Assembly (NCBI RefSeq): GCF_019097595.1
Contig: NC_080720.1
Location: 21,383,352 to 21,447,351, forward strand
Origin: Hemibagrus wyckioides
Lineage: Eukaryota; Chordata; Actinopteri; Siluriformes; Bagridae
DNA length: 64,000 bases
Direction of reading: 5' to 3'
Of this stretch, positions 26,068-64,000 are shown piece after piece (positions within the stretch are counted from its first letter, which is position 1; every line of letters starts with the position of its first letter). The notes under the pieces were generated by a model. That model had not been told where the DNA came from and did not search any database. It saw nothing but the letters and a program-made list of their open reading frames with translations. A program made the translations under genes and the position numbers.

Positions 26068-27542
26068 GTCAAAAGGTTTACATAAACTAGGCTAAAGAAA
26101 TCCAACAAATCTTTTATTTTATTTTATTTTATTTATTTTTTGCACCTCCACATTTATCGTGTCACTAAACATTGTGTTCAACACAATTCAGCGTTAAGTC
26201 AAATTAGTATAGAACTCAGGCAGCTTTGTGGACCTCTTTACTTAAGACAAATCTTTGATGGGATTCCAATACTTTGTTTGTCTTTAACCCGTTTTACTTA
26301 TTCAACCTATCTAACCTAATGTACATTTTCAATCAGAATAAACAAATGAATTATTTTATCACCATACCTCTGATGAACACGCACATGGGTTTGATATCAC
26401 CGTTTACTTTGAACATGTGTGTGAAAATTGAACTTTTCCATTAATTCATTTCCCCTAGTAGTCTAGATAAAAATAGAAATACTTCGGAAAAAAAAGCCCA
26501 GAGATGAGCCATTAACTACCACTGTGACATGGCAAAAAAAAAATCAATGCTGAATATGAACAATATAAAAGAGGTACAAATTCCATTTTCTGGCCTCCGG
26601 TAAAAAAAATTAACTATTTAGTTACATACTGTATTTGGAGGTCTTCTCAGGATCATTGTCTTGCTGAAAGACTTTGGAAGAAGTCTTGCTGATACTAATG
26701 TTTTGTTTCAGCTTTTTAAGATAATTCTCCTTCAGTATGACACTGTCTATTTTCTGAAGTGCACTGGGCCCTTTCCCAACCCACACCATGCTTCAGTGTT
26801 GGGATGCTGTTCTTCAGCTGAAAATCCTCAGCCTTTATTCCTCTACACACTGCTGATCATGAAGCCAAACAGTTCAGTTTTTTGTCCTTGCATTTCAGTT
26901 TTTAAGCCATGACAATGATGTGATGCCTCCAACTCCTTTTTTCTTTTTTTCCGTTTTGTTCTTTGGGTTCAGATGAACCTTTTGGACAAAAGTTTGTTCA
27001 TCCAAGGGAGTTCCTTTGTGCCACCTTCCAGAATAATGCAATGTCTGTATCATGCCAAGCTTTTTATATTTTCATACAGTCGTTTATATTGATGCTCTTG
27101 GTACCTTCAGTTATTGGGAAATTGCTCCTAAGAAGGATACAGACTAGTGAAGGACCACATTTTTTGCTGAGGTCCTAGCTTGGATTTTCCCACAAGGTCT
27201 CTAAAGGTAGGGCTTTTCAGTCATAGGTGCAAAGCTAATTAACTCCTAATCATGAAAATGACCAATTCATAGCCTCTAATTTTAATTCCATCAATTTCTG
27301 GAATCTCTCAGACTGTCAAATTAGTGTATGTTAACACTTGACCTTCTGATATAGTGAATTAAATCTGAAATGAATGTCTTTAATCAATTGTTTTAAAATG
27401 ACCTCTGATTTGGGCATAGTAGATATCCTGAATAATTTTTCTAATTAAGAGTAACATATGGTAACATGAAATGCTTGCAGTTTTGAAAAATGGAAACTGC
27501 ATACCTTTAGCCTAGGTCTATGTAAACTTCTGGTCTTGACTA
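26068..27542 (-). pseudogene. Tc1-like element with decayed transposase
   Basis: Flanked by inverted ends AAGGTTTACATAAACTAGGC and CCTAGGTCTATGTAAACTTC about 1.47 kb apart. The interior includes ACACCATGCTTCAGTGTTGG and ATGAAGCCAAACAGTTCAGT, the reverse of Tc1 transposase segments (as in Sleeping Beauty-type fish elements). No intact frame remains. Confidence 0.7.
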
Positions 27543-28510
27543 TAGCTCTTTCAAGGAATCCAAGTTTAGGAATAACCTCAAATAAGCATACAAAATTTTG
27601 AAAAGCTTATTTTAATTTGCTCATATTTTCACTGTATTATTTCGAACAATACGTAACAGATTTGATCATCAGATACTTAGAACTGGCCCAGGAGAAAAGT
27701 GAAGGTAAAAGACAGTGACATAGATGGTGTCATTGCCAAAACAGGACAGAACAGTAGTCTCATAATATTGTATTGTGAATAAAAATCAGGTTCATGTAAT
27801 CACTGGCTATTTCAGTATGCTGTAATTGCACTGTGCTTTTACATTCAATAAACATAAAATCTCTTTTTATGATTTAGTCGCATGTGTGATAATGAAATGC
27901 ATGAAGATGTTAATGTTAGGTATTTGTACAAACACAGTCAGAAAACAATGCTAACAATAACTTTATATATAATATACAATATAAAACAAATGAACTACCT
28001 GGTCAGTGCAGCACAAGATTATATACGTCTTCCGAACACAGTAAACATCTAGTCCAGACTGAGTAGCGCTAACCTGAGAATAAATGTGGTACCATATTGC
28101 AGTTTCAGTGTCAGTCTGGTGACTCAGGCATACGATGTTACTGTAAACTGTAGGGCGGAGTTAATCTTTGTTACAAAAATAAAACATGACAGCATGACAG
28201 CAAATTAAATACGGTCAAAATCATTACCATGAAAATCTTGCAAAATTCTACTAATAAGAATTTATTTAACTTACAAAAGAAAAGAAAATTATTAGAGCCC
28301 TCAACTATTGATTCTCTAATTTTCTTTTTTGTGCTTTTTTTTTTTTCTTGAATCATGTTTTTATATTTTGGCACATTTTCACAGATACGATTATCTATAA
28401 GCAAGACACAATAAATATCTAATGGTCAGTTTTTGGAGTGATTTGTCCTCTTAATCTTAGCCATGCCCACTCAAGGGACCGCTGCACCCAGCATGAATGA
28501 TCAATCTGGA
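27543..28510. other. Gene-free stretch downstream of mst1r
   Basis: AT-rich flank beyond the mst1r poly(A) signal; nothing recognised. Confidence 0.5.
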
Positions 28511-49600
<21,090 letters not shown>

Positions 49601-50074
49601 TTCGAAAACACTCATTGACTGGCCCACGCCTTTACTAAGCTTCATAAGGAAGTAATGCCGAGATTGCGTAATCTTCACCTCCACTCACTATTCCCCACTA
49701 TGAGCGATACTAAGTGACTTAAACATGTCCCACATTCGTTTATTCTGTAAACCTGCGATTTACTAGCTCCAGGATGTCCTAAGGCTGTAGCTTTCAGTGC
49801 AATAAAGTTCTTCCTACAAGCATGAATGGAATGTGGTTTGGGAAGGAGGAAAAGAGGAAGAAAGAGAGCTGCATGTACTGTATACTATAAGGTGGCCAAT
49901 GTCGTAAACACACACACAAACACACACACAAACACACACACACACACTTCACTAGCAACTTCAGTAGAAACACCTGCTTATATATGCAGTTTTTCATTCA
50001 GCCAATGTGGTGTATAAAATTATGCAGGTACTGGTCAGACATCAAATATTTGAGTAAAGGGAGAAAAAAACATT

Positions 50075-50245
50075 GTGTCATGGTTGCTGGTGTGGTGCCA
50101 GATGGGCCAGTTTGAGTTTTTTTGCAAATCTCCAGGGATTTTCACACACAACAGTCTACAGAGTTTACACAGAATGGTGTGAAAACATCCAGCCAGCAGC
50201 AGTTATATAGGTAGAAATGCCTTGTTGATGACTACAGTGAGGGGG
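50075..50245 (+). mobile_element. Tc1-like 5' fragment
   Basis: GGGATTTTCACACACAACAG and AGAGTTTACACAGAATGGTG are the 5' transposase region of the family at 14.4 kb. Confidence 0.65.
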
Positions 50246-50325
50246 GGGGACTGACGTGAAAAACATAGTCTGGTCTTTTATCTTTAATGTTCTGTCAGTT
50301 CAAAAGATGCTGACATTTTCTCCTT

Positions 50326-50327
<2 letters not shown>

Positions 50328-50366
<39 letters not shown>

Positions 50367-50367
50367 C
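50328..50367. repeat. (GA)n microsatellite
   Basis: Nearly perfect GA tract. Confidence 0.9.
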
Positions 50368-51821
50368 ATGTTTTTTTGATCATTTACACTTAGAGGACAT
50401 TTAATGCCATGTTTCTGGGAGTTGGAAGGAAAATGGAGAACCCAGAGAACAGTAAACCAAGCTCAATAGTGAAGAAAGAACCTTGGTGCTATGCCTCCAG
50501 GTTGCCTCCTCCTCCTAATGCTAGCTTATGTGCCACCATGATAGTGTATATATGTATTTATATTTATACATGATTTACATACTGATTTGTCAAGGGTAGA
50601 TATAAATATGTAATAAATAATAAGTAACTATTGTGCTCATTGTTTTTCATTGGGAATTTTCACTTAAGAAGACAAGTGGGCTTGAAACACATCAGCCAAA
50701 CGTGCCTTACAGCATAACACTTTACAGCCGTTTTTTTCTGTCATACAACTGTATACAGGATATGGAAAACTCCACCTGCTGGTTTTCACTATTAGTTCTT
50801 GGAGGCCAGAGCAAGCCAGAGTGCAAACACCTAAAACACATGGTTCAAAGATAGTAACTGTAGTAAACCATGCAGTACCAGACCTCATAAGGCTTTGAAA
50901 GGCTGCAAATGCAATATACATTCAATCTAATTTGTGTGGATCCCAGAAGTAAGGAGAATCACCAAATCACTACCACTTTTTTTGTTTATTAGCAAATGAC
51001 CAAAATCACAGAAACCTATTTAACTTTTGATAAACTACTTAAGGCTGAAATTGATCCTGATCTTACCTTCTTTGTTTAAAATATTCGAGCAGTCTCTCTA
51101 CCAAATAACCAAATACATCCACTGCTGTTGCAGTGTTAAATGTCATTAAAAAATGTGTAAGTATACAAACACAAACACTGGGATCTTACAGTAGTTTCAG
51201 TTTGTAGAAAATGAAACAGTACTGTGGTCAAATAAAACAAATACCACGAATGGATATAGTGTAAGTATACACTCACAGAATCAAGAAAAGCAAATACGGA
51301 AACAAGGACATATGTATAAACATGTTATATAAAGCTTTCGGTAAAGCATGTCATTTAAAGCTTTGCCTGAAGTTTTAGGCAAGTTTTGGTCTCGATGTAG
51401 TTTCATAGTATAAACAAAGCAAAATAAGTGAATAAACATATCAGAGGAAAAATGACTGCACAAGTTAGAAGCAGCTTTTCAAAAGCCAGATTGCTTCAGG
51501 GAATTTTGTATGGCAGGGACATGCACTGGCATTGAATCTTCACTGTGATGGCAGTTAAACAGTGAAATAATTGACAAGTGAAAAGAAAGCTGTACAGATT
51601 CTCACAGGCCTTTTAGTTATAGAAAGACAGCAGGATCTTAAAAAGGGTGAATTCATATATAGAGATTTATTAAATAGAAGGCTTTCATTGTCACTGTCTT
51701 GCAATCAGATATTTTATTCCTGAACAATGGTATATATATAATTAACATATGCTTGAAATGACTAGGAAGGAAGTAGCTGAATTTTATTGTAAATAAAAGA
51801 AATAGCTGTGCTAATATCCAC

Positions 51822-51872
<51 letters not shown>

Positions 51873-51873
51873 C
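51822..51873. repeat. Compound (CT)n(CA)n microsatellite
   Basis: About 13 CT followed directly by about 13 CA. Confidence 0.95.
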
Positions 51874-52059
51874 ACGCACACTCTTAGATTAAGGCCAATC
51901 TGAAGTTGTGAAAGTAGTCTGTGATAAAAACCTGTTAAAGTTTAACTTTAACTTTAATGGCATAGTTAAAGTTAGACCTTTTTAATAACCTTTATTTCTG
52001 TTTTTATAATGCCTAAACTGATTCTTATTTTATGTAAATAATATCGATATTTTTTAATC

Positions 52060-52060
<1 letters not shown>

Positions 52061-52146
<86 letters not shown>
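52061..52146. repeat. (GATA)21 microsatellite
   Basis: Perfect GATA array about 500 bp upstream of the gnat1 start codon. Confidence 0.95.
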
Positions 52147-52363
52147 ATAAATTACTACTTTTGGTACATCTTTATACGGCTGATTAAATTACACAATGAC
52201 ATGTTATGTTAGACTTCATCATTGTTTCTCAAATATGCTCCATCAAGGAATCAACATTTCTATGAACACTGTTACTAAGACCTACAAACATGTAGTATGT
52301 ATAGGCATATATCTCCTAGCCTGTCCTCAACTAGCCTTGATGTGCCCGAGAAGACAGTATTCA

Positions 52364-52384
52364 GATTAGCACCTTTCGCTGACC
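52364..52384 (+). promoter_or_regulatory. Possible CRX-like and NRL half-site near gnat1
   Basis: GATTAG (the reverse of a CTAATCT homeodomain CRX-type core) is followed 9 bases later by GCTGAC, a Maf/NRL half-site, about 270 bases upstream of the gnat1 start. Rod genes are commonly driven by CRX plus NRL, but both motifs are short and could occur by chance. Confidence 0.25.
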
Positions 52385-52538
52385 ACATCATATTCTACCT
52401 AAATCTCAGGTGACCTGGTGTCAATCCCCCACCCAGTGTGTCTCTGTCCTTGTTCCTTATTGGCCATCTTCCCCAGGTGGTCAACCACATCCCCAAAATC
52501 CAAAATCCCTCTAAGACTTGAAACAACTGGTCAACTCA

Positions 52539-52546
52539 CTATAGAG
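52539..52546 (+). promoter_or_regulatory. Weak TATA-like element upstream of gnat1
   Basis: CTATAGAG about 100 bases before the start codon, followed by a plausible short 5'UTR. Weak evidence only. Confidence 0.2.
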
Positions 52547-52644
52547 TGGCAGCCAGTGTAGGTGAGAACTGCGTAGTTGTCCGCACTCGGTGGGCCTCAG
52601 TGGCAAGTTAGTGGTTCTGCATTCACACTAACTTTTTAGTGAAC

Positions 52645-57915
<5,271 letters not shown>

Positions 57916-58117
57916 TTGCGATATGACTTTCCTTTTGCACACGTCTAGCTGCCTGTCTAGCTACAGGTCTATAATACGAAACAAATGCAAATCTATAAAA
58001 AAACAAACATGGCTTGCGTTAAATTTTCAAAGCCTTATTAGTTAGTAAGGTGATAAATGTTAATCGTGTCCTGCGTTAACAGCAAAAGGTAGAACTTAAC
58101 ATTGTTTAAGTTACAAA

Positions 58118-58350
58118 TTTATTAGGAACATCTATACATTCATGCAGTTATCTTATCAGCCAATCATATGGCAGCAGCACAATGCATAAAATCAAGTAGG
58201 TAATGTTCACAACACACATTTAAATAGAGAAAAGCTCTGATCTTTGTGACCTTAGATGCGGCATGGTTGTTAATACCCGATAGGCTGGTTTGAGTTTTTC
58301 CAAAACAGAGAATAATCTCTAGAGTTTACACAGAATGGTAAATGGTGGAA
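58118..58350 (+). mobile_element. Tc1-like 5' fragment, plus orientation
   Basis: ATTTATTAGGAACATC, CAGCCAATCATATGGCAGCA and AGAGTTTACACAGAATGGTA match the 14.4 kb family 5' end. Confidence 0.7.
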
Positions 58351-58368
58351 AACAAACAAAAAAATAAA

Positions 58369-58413
<45 letters not shown>

Positions 58414-58564
58414 ACAAAACAAAAAGAATGACTGAAGTAGAACCTGATGCGGTCTTCAGCTGTTGTAGTCCAACCACCTCAACGTTTAATGCGTTATGTG
58501 TTCTGTGATATTTGTCTGCTTACCACGAATGTAGTGATTATTTGACTTACTACAGACTTCCTGT

Positions 58565-58880
58565 CAGCTCAAACTAGTCTGGAAATTTCTCCTCTGATCT
58601 CTCTCATCAACATGTTTCGGCCTGTAGACTCTGCACACACAGGATGTTTTTGTTTTTCGCACCATTCTGTGTAAACTCTAGAGACTGCTTTGTGTGAAAT
58701 CCTCAAACCAGCCCATCTTGGTACTGACAACCATGCCTCAGTTAAAGTCACAGAGATCAGACCTTTTCTTCATTCTGATGTTTGATGTGAACATTAATTT
58801 AAGTTCTTGACCTGCATCCATATCATTTTATTCATTGTTCTGCTGCCACATGATTAAACAAATAGATAACTGGATAAATG
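58565..58880 (-). mobile_element. Tc1-like 5' fragment, minus orientation
   Basis: Reverse-strand copy: CACCATTCTGTGTAAACTCT, CTGATGTTTGATGTGAACAT, CTGCTGCCACATGATTA. Opposes the fragment at 58118-58350. Confidence 0.7.
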
Positions 58881-59009
58881 TATTAATAAATATTATATAA
58901 AATATATATATCATTACAGAACTGATGCCACATTGATTTTCTTCCCTAAATCATTCAATAGGCTGATAGCTCTACAAAAGAACAAATCTGCAGCATGTAA
59001 AACAAACGT

Positions 59010-62000
59010 GTACTGGAATGATATGTTTATTTTACTACAGTCGTCTTATAAGCAGACCAACACAAGATTTCCCTGAGTCTCATCAATAATATGATAGAAA
59101 ACAAACCACAGAGTTGAGTCAAGATTTTTAAACAAAAGTTTTGCTTATGCAATTACAATTAAACCAAATGAAATGATGTTGTTTTCAAAACTTTAATTGA
59201 AGTTTTTAGAAATAATAATTCAATTCCAGCAAAATTCAATTCCTGGTTCTTTAACGTACAGACGGCTGACACATTAAAGGCAAAACCCAACATAAAAGGG
59301 TGTTTGCAAGGTGTTGGGCCACCATCAGAGCAGATCCTGCAAGTCTCCGGAACTGTGCTGAAGGGATGAACATAATTCTTCCTAAAGTTATTCCCTCAGC
59401 ACTAATATTTCAGTCTAAAATCTTTCTTTTATCGGTGTTCATTGAGGAGGCTCCACTGGCTTGAGGTCTGGTGACTGTGAACTTCCTAGCATGCAAGTTA
59501 GTTCATTTTCATACTCATTAAAACCATTCAGTAAACACTCATGCCATGTGGATGGAGACATTAAACACTGTGGAAGAGAACGCTCCCATCAAAATAGAGA
59601 TGTTTCATAAGATTGATTTGCAGTACCTGGGCAAGAAAAAAAATGAAACTGTTTCCTAAAAATTAATTAGATATAGAATACATTTTTCAGTTGGTCAGAC
59701 TGTATGTAATACACAAAGTAATCATTGTCCTACACTTTCTTAAATTAATAACATTTCAGAAATGAATAAAACTCAGTGTCATGTTAGTTTCAGGAACTCT
59801 TACAGTCCTTAAAACTTCTCATTGCACATTTAATCAACTCCATTTGAAACATCACACACTGATTTTCACATATGTAATCCATCACACCATTTGGTGATGG
59901 TCTTGGAATCATGACAATGAAATAATCCATTAAGTAAAATCAATCAAGATAAAAGTCCACCTACAGTAGAGAACTACAATAGAAAAGTTGTTCTCTGAGC
60001 AAGTTTTGATCGGTTAGCCCCTAAAGAAACCCCAAAATCCTGTTTTATGGCTTTTGTTCTGAAATCACACATCAGTACAAACCATGACATCTTTACAAAT
60101 ACCTTGCCAGTTACCGCGTGTTTTCTACGTTAGTTGTCTTTAACACAACATTCACGTCAGTCTTTGATACCAAATATTATTGTATGAATACATCATGAAA
60201 GAAAAAAAACCCCCCAAAAAAACAGTTGATCCTGAGGACTATGCAGAGATTCAGAGCTGTATAAGGCACACACTCGCGCCATGACGTGGCTATTCCATCA
60301 TCATGAATAGAAGTGAGAATTAAAAAAATGGGATTGCTGAAAAGAAAAAAGAAAAAAAAGAAATGAAAAGAATAATACAACAAAATAATGTCACTGGATT
60401 ACCAGCAGCAGTGCAAAAGAAATATAATATGGGGGTAGAGTTAAAAGATACTCAATTGGCTGCAGTGAGGAGGAAAAAAGAAGAAGAAAAAAAAAAAAAG
60501 GTTCACCTTGTCTGTGCTGTGGCACTGCAACACAACACAAGCTAAAATTCATCAGCAAAAGCCCAGAACAACAAGGTATTGCTGAGTGAATGAAGATCCT
60601 GTAAACAGTTTCATTCATTGCATGTTTCTGGAAGGCACACGGTGCAAGCTTGTCAGCACTTCTGAACAGGAAGCTCGAGCTAAGACCGGTTACTCACGAG
60701 GAAGCTCAACAAAATATCACAAAACCGTCCAGGGTCCGTCGCATACGATAACATTTGGCACTGAAATACTGGTTATAAATCATGGAATAAGAACACTGCT
60801 ACTCTCAGAGCACCAGTCAGACCCTGAATAAAGACACAGAATCAAATGTTGGAAACAATCTTACAGAGCTACAGTGCTACGAATAACGTTCTTAATCACG
60901 CTCTCAGAGACTTCCTCTCATGAGTCAGATGTGCGTAACCTGCATCACATGATGAGCTTCTTACAGATCTATGTAAAAATTTGAATATATTTGTAACTAG
61001 TATGATGAGCAGTTTTTGTATGTTTGAAAAGAACTACGGATGAGATGAAGTCTACTCTGATGTTGAGTGATGATCCCTCAGACTCCCAGGGCATTCATTA
61101 TCAAACTTCACTTGAGATAAACTACTGGAATGACCCTTAAAAAAGGTGACAGAATGGGAACTGGTAAGTGGACAAAAGTGTATTGAAGAGTGGAATGCAG
61201 CCCAAATTTGTGGTCAAGCTTTACCCCAATTCACTATTAACAGTGTTAAAATGATTGAGGAACTGTACTGATTTGTGTCACGTCCCCTGAAATGACTCCT
61301 TGTAAAAGATTCTTGCACTGAATGCAGCATCATCAATGTTGATCCAGACTAACCAATCAGCACAAGGAAAAGGTGCTGGATCACTGACCTGTTAAATGCA
61401 TCCTATGAGGTTCTTGTGCAAACAAACAATAATACAAAATAATAATAACAATAATAAAAAGTTCGCAGTTTGGATAGCCACACTACTAAACCTCTCCGGA
61501 GGGTTGAGATTTTGTACTAAACTCCAGCTGATGACGTCACGAAAGTCCAACCATGTGGTCAATCTGCCTCATGTACACACTCTTCAGGGGAAGACCGAAG
61601 CGGCGCTCCTCGGGGATCCGCTCGCACTACAAGAGACACACGATGAGAGGCTTATCATCTCAATCATAAAAGAGCAGAAAATTCTTCACAAGTGCTTCAA
61701 CTCACGTTAAATATCACAAATGGTTATTAACATAAATGTGTGTGCTTAGTTTAAGTTTTCTCAGGGATATTGGGAGAAGATAAGCGATATTTTAATATTT
61801 TTTTAAATAACAGAAACGATTATTTCCCCCCTCGCATCTGCAATTAAGACAATACTCAACACTGTGAAAGTGATTTATGATTTAAGCCATGAATACTTTT
61901 CTTTAAAATTATATCACTAATAGCTGGATGTAGAACTGAAGTAATGAACAAAACAACAGATAATAAAGTTCAAAACATTATTCACAAACACAGCAAAAGA

Positions 62001-63539
62001 ATGCTCACAGACTCTCTGCTGCATGCCATGATCTAGATAAAACTCTGGGTGTCTTACCTAATCTGTCTAATCGGACCTAATATACCTTAGTTAAATAAAA
62101 AAATCCTTTTAGGGAACTAGCAAATATTTTTAGGCTATTTTTCTTCTTATATTTTTCCACGCATTTTTCCATGAATATAAAAAGTCACATTTGGCACATT
62201 TCACAAGAATGCTTTGACACTGGTTTAACTGCTTTAAATTCCACGGATCCTCTCGGGAATTATGAACATTCCATTCATGATTTATGAACATTCCATTAAA
62301 CATGGAGAAAAACTTGTTGAGATTTATCTCACTGAAATCAAAGAAGCAGTAAACAACTGGCTAAGAGCTTTAACACTCAACTGCAAAATAATACTAGCTT
62401 GATTTTCATTACTGTAGCTTAAAAACAACAACAAACAAATAAATAAAAACATAGACTTTGTTGCTCTGCTTCATAAAACCTGACTGTTCTAGTACACAAC
62501 ACTTTGTTATTGCCAACTGCTGATATCTGACGGTTGTAAACTTCAGCCAGTGAGCAGGTGTGTTTAACAAACAGATCCCAGCATTAACCATCTCACACAC
62601 TGCATTCTTACATTGCTGATGTTGGCTGGAGGATCCTTGGTGAACTTGGGGACCTGTTCCTCCCACTTTTTCTGTCTAAAGCGTGGGTCTATGGGCACTA
62701 CGTGACCTTCTGTTGTGAAAATGTATTTGCTCCCAGACTTGTGCAGAGGGTTGTCTTCATCAAAGAGCTGCGGAAAGTCAACAGAAATCAGTGAGTAGCT
62801 GCAGACATGTGGGCTGCAGACCAGATTTAAACCTGAGAACCTAATTCTCATTCCTAATTCACTAGTCTTTTATGGTGTCTGAGAATGGAGGCAGGTATAA
62901 TCAGAAAAACACAAAATGTGCTGATGTGTCTGGAATTACTTTAGTCTCAGCATTTTGTGTTGCAGGAAGAAAAGAAGATCAAGAATTTCCCCTTTTCCTA
63001 AATTTCTGGAACTGGGAAGCATTTATAAAATTACCTTCCTTAGTTCCAAGGCCAAAAGAAACACATGAAATCTATTTGTGGATATTGTTATTTTAAACCT
63101 GTCTGGTACTGTCGTATACTTTTAAAGGTTATGTGCTGTGATGTTAAAAGTATGAAATGGTAAGTGTATGGTAATGAACATAAATATGCAGATCAACGAA
63201 CTTTATCTTTAAAACTAAGATTAAGAAAGACACAAATATATTGAGAAACAGATGCACATACCAGGTACAGGTATTTGCAGGTCTCACTGAGAAAGAAACT
63301 CTCCATGCGATCCTCCTTGGACTTGTCTACAACATGATGGAGCGTGGCATAGCCACATCTGCAAAGAATAGTCAGAAAGAAACATACTGTTGGATCATCC
63401 AGATAAGATTTAAGGGCATCACATCATCACGCTTGTGCGTTATAAAGAATCCCACTGACGCTTACTTGACTTTGGTATTCTTTTCAAGGCTCTGGAGTAT
63501 GTCCATGCCGACATGTAAATAGAAAGGATTCTTGGTGGC
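59010..63539 (-). CDS. edem1: edem1, 3' part of gene (last four coding exons and 3'UTR)
   Basis: EDEM1 is a glycoside hydrolase family 47 (mannosidase-like) protein of the endoplasmic reticulum that directs misfolded glycoproteins to ER-associated degradation. The visible exons (74, 97, 156 and 90 nt, all in phase) encode the C-terminal 138 residues. They contain [59 protein letters not shown], the GH47 motif TTEGH, and the end [12 protein letters not shown]. The closing MRQID.MVGL and the DEDNP.HKSG stretch are diagnostic of EDEM1 rather than EDEM2 or EDEM3. The gene runs off the right edge of the window. It converges on gnat1, with about 1.1 kb between the proposed ends. The 3'UTR extent is inferred from a poly(A) signal at 59026. 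Confidence 0.93.
59026..59031 (-). terminator. edem1: edem1 candidate polyadenylation signal
   Basis: AATAAA on the minus strand, the most distal signal before the intergenic gap with gnat1. Earlier signals could be used instead. Confidence 0.35.
59240..59560. mobile_element. DNA transposon remnant within edem1 3'UTR
   Basis: GGTGTTGGGCCACCATCAGA and GAGGCTCCACTGGCTTGAGG resemble a common fish DNA-transposon consensus. Class uncertain. Confidence 0.4.
61537..61626 (-). CDS. edem1: edem1 last exon with stop
   Basis: 29 codons plus TGA (61537-61539), encoding [20 protein letters not shown] and QIDHMVGLS. Acceptor CTCTTGTAG. Matches the C-terminal peptide of vertebrate EDEM1. Confidence 0.93.
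   Translation of the reverse strand, partial: CERIPEERRFGLPLKSVYMRQIDHMVGLS
62612..62767 (-). CDS. edem1: edem1 exon, second from end
   Basis: 52 codons encoding [20 protein letters not shown] and [25 protein letters not shown] is the calcium-binding motif that ends the GH47 domain. Acceptor TTCCGCAG, donor AAT/GTAAGA. Confidence 0.95.
63262..63358 (-). CDS. edem1: edem1 exon, third from end
   Basis: 97 nt encoding [20 protein letters not shown] then [12 protein letters not shown], the conserved (M)ESFFL.ET.KYLYLLF segment of EDEM proteins. Donor CTG/GTATGT. Confidence 0.94.
63466..63539 (-). CDS. edem1: edem1 exon, fourth from end
   Basis: 74 nt encoding [20 protein letters not shown] and NTKVK. 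Acceptor TTTTTAACAG, donor TCAA/GTAAGC. Too short for a stand-alone reading frame. Confidence 0.92.
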
Positions 63540-64000
63540 CTGTTAAAAAAAAAAAAATCAATTATATTCAAGCAGCTTTACCAAAATATATAAATGCAGG
63601 TTATATATTTAAAATTAATATTTATCGCCAATGAGCAAACCAGAGACCACAGTAGCAAGAAAAAACTCCCTGAGATGATATGAGGAAGAAACTCTGAGAG
63701 GAACCAGACTCAAAAGGGAAGCCATCCTTATTTGGGTGATACCGAATAATGTGAATATAAATCATTTCCCTTGTGTACAATATGGTCAAAAAGTGCAAGT
63801 GTGTAACCAGGAAATTCACTCTAGTTTTAACATGAAGTCTATCTTGTAGTAGTTATTAACCGTTAACTGATGAAGACTTTAGTGCAAAACTGTTTGTGGC
63901 AATTGCAATCCAAAGCCATCGCCATGGTTTCTATCCACAGCAATCCCATGTATCACCAGGCTGTCCACCCTCAGCAGAATTCAACTAAAAACATTAATCT
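63540..64000 (-). other. edem1: edem1 intron, no exon seen to window edge
   Basis: Continues the edem1 gene upstream. I see no further exon, only unique AT-rich sequence. Confidence 0.6.

Larger units (their letters stand above)
49601..52363. other. Intergenic region between mst1r and gnat1
   Basis: Contains CA tracts (49909-49947), a Tc1 fragment (50075-50245), GA (50328-50367), CT/CA (51822-51873) and GATA (52061-52146) microsatellites. No exon recognised. Confidence 0.55.
57916..59009. other. Intergenic gap between convergent gnat1 and edem1
   Basis: Occupied largely by two opposed Tc1-like fragments and a TG/TA microsatellite (58369-58412). Confidence 0.5.
59010..61536 (-). other. edem1: Probable edem1 3'UTR
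   Basis: No other coding signal is seen between the edem1 stop and AATAAA on the minus strand at 59026-59031. The stretch holds A-rich tracts near 60.3-60.5 kb and a transposon remnant at about 59240-59560. Confidence 0.45.

Overview
The window looks like AT-rich, repeat-dense teleost fish genomic DNA. The evidence is three vertebrate genes with GT-AG introns, plus many decayed Tc1-like, hAT-like, DIRS and Ty3/gypsy fragments and long microsatellites. Finer placement (for example otophysan or catfish-like) is only a guess from the transposon flavour.

Layout. Positions 1-28.5 kb hold no gene that I can support. This stretch contains mobile-element remnants: Tc1-like copies at 2.25, 14.4, 21.0 and 26.1 kb; a DIRS tyrosine-recombinase remnant at 19.0-20.1 kb; a Ty3/gypsy remnant at 21.5-23.2 kb with a hAT-type insertion inside it; and a TAA-expanded array of gypsy fragments at 23.8-24.5 kb. 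It also has a perfect 72-bp inverted repeat (4.54/7.28 kb) and a tandem duplication (5.46-6.27 kb).

From 49.6 down to 28.5 kb on the minus strand lies a complete MET-family receptor tyrosine kinase gene, best called mst1r (RON). I could join 20 coding exons in phase to give 1361 codons plus stop: signal peptide, sema domain with furin site, PSI, IPT repeats, transmembrane helix, kinase, and a two-tyrosine docking tail. A non-coding first exon is proposed near 49.4 kb.

Head-to-head with it, on the plus strand from 52.6 to 57.9 kb, is gnat1 (rod transducin alpha). It has 8 coding exons giving exactly 350 residues, plus a likely 3'UTR intron. Converging on gnat1 from the right, on the minus strand, are the last four coding exons and a long 3'UTR of edem1, an ER mannosidase-like ERAD factor. 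Its 5' part lies beyond the window.

The three genes do not form a pathway: one is a growth-factor receptor, one a phototransduction G protein, one an ER quality-control protein. From memory of the human map, MST1R and GNAT1 are also near each other on 3p21.31, whereas EDEM1 is elsewhere on 3p. I found no CRISPR, operon, tRNA or rRNA, and no clear candidate for an undescribed system. The most unusual structures are the gypsy-fragment/TAA array, the perfect inverted repeat, and the nested hAT-in-gypsy insertion.
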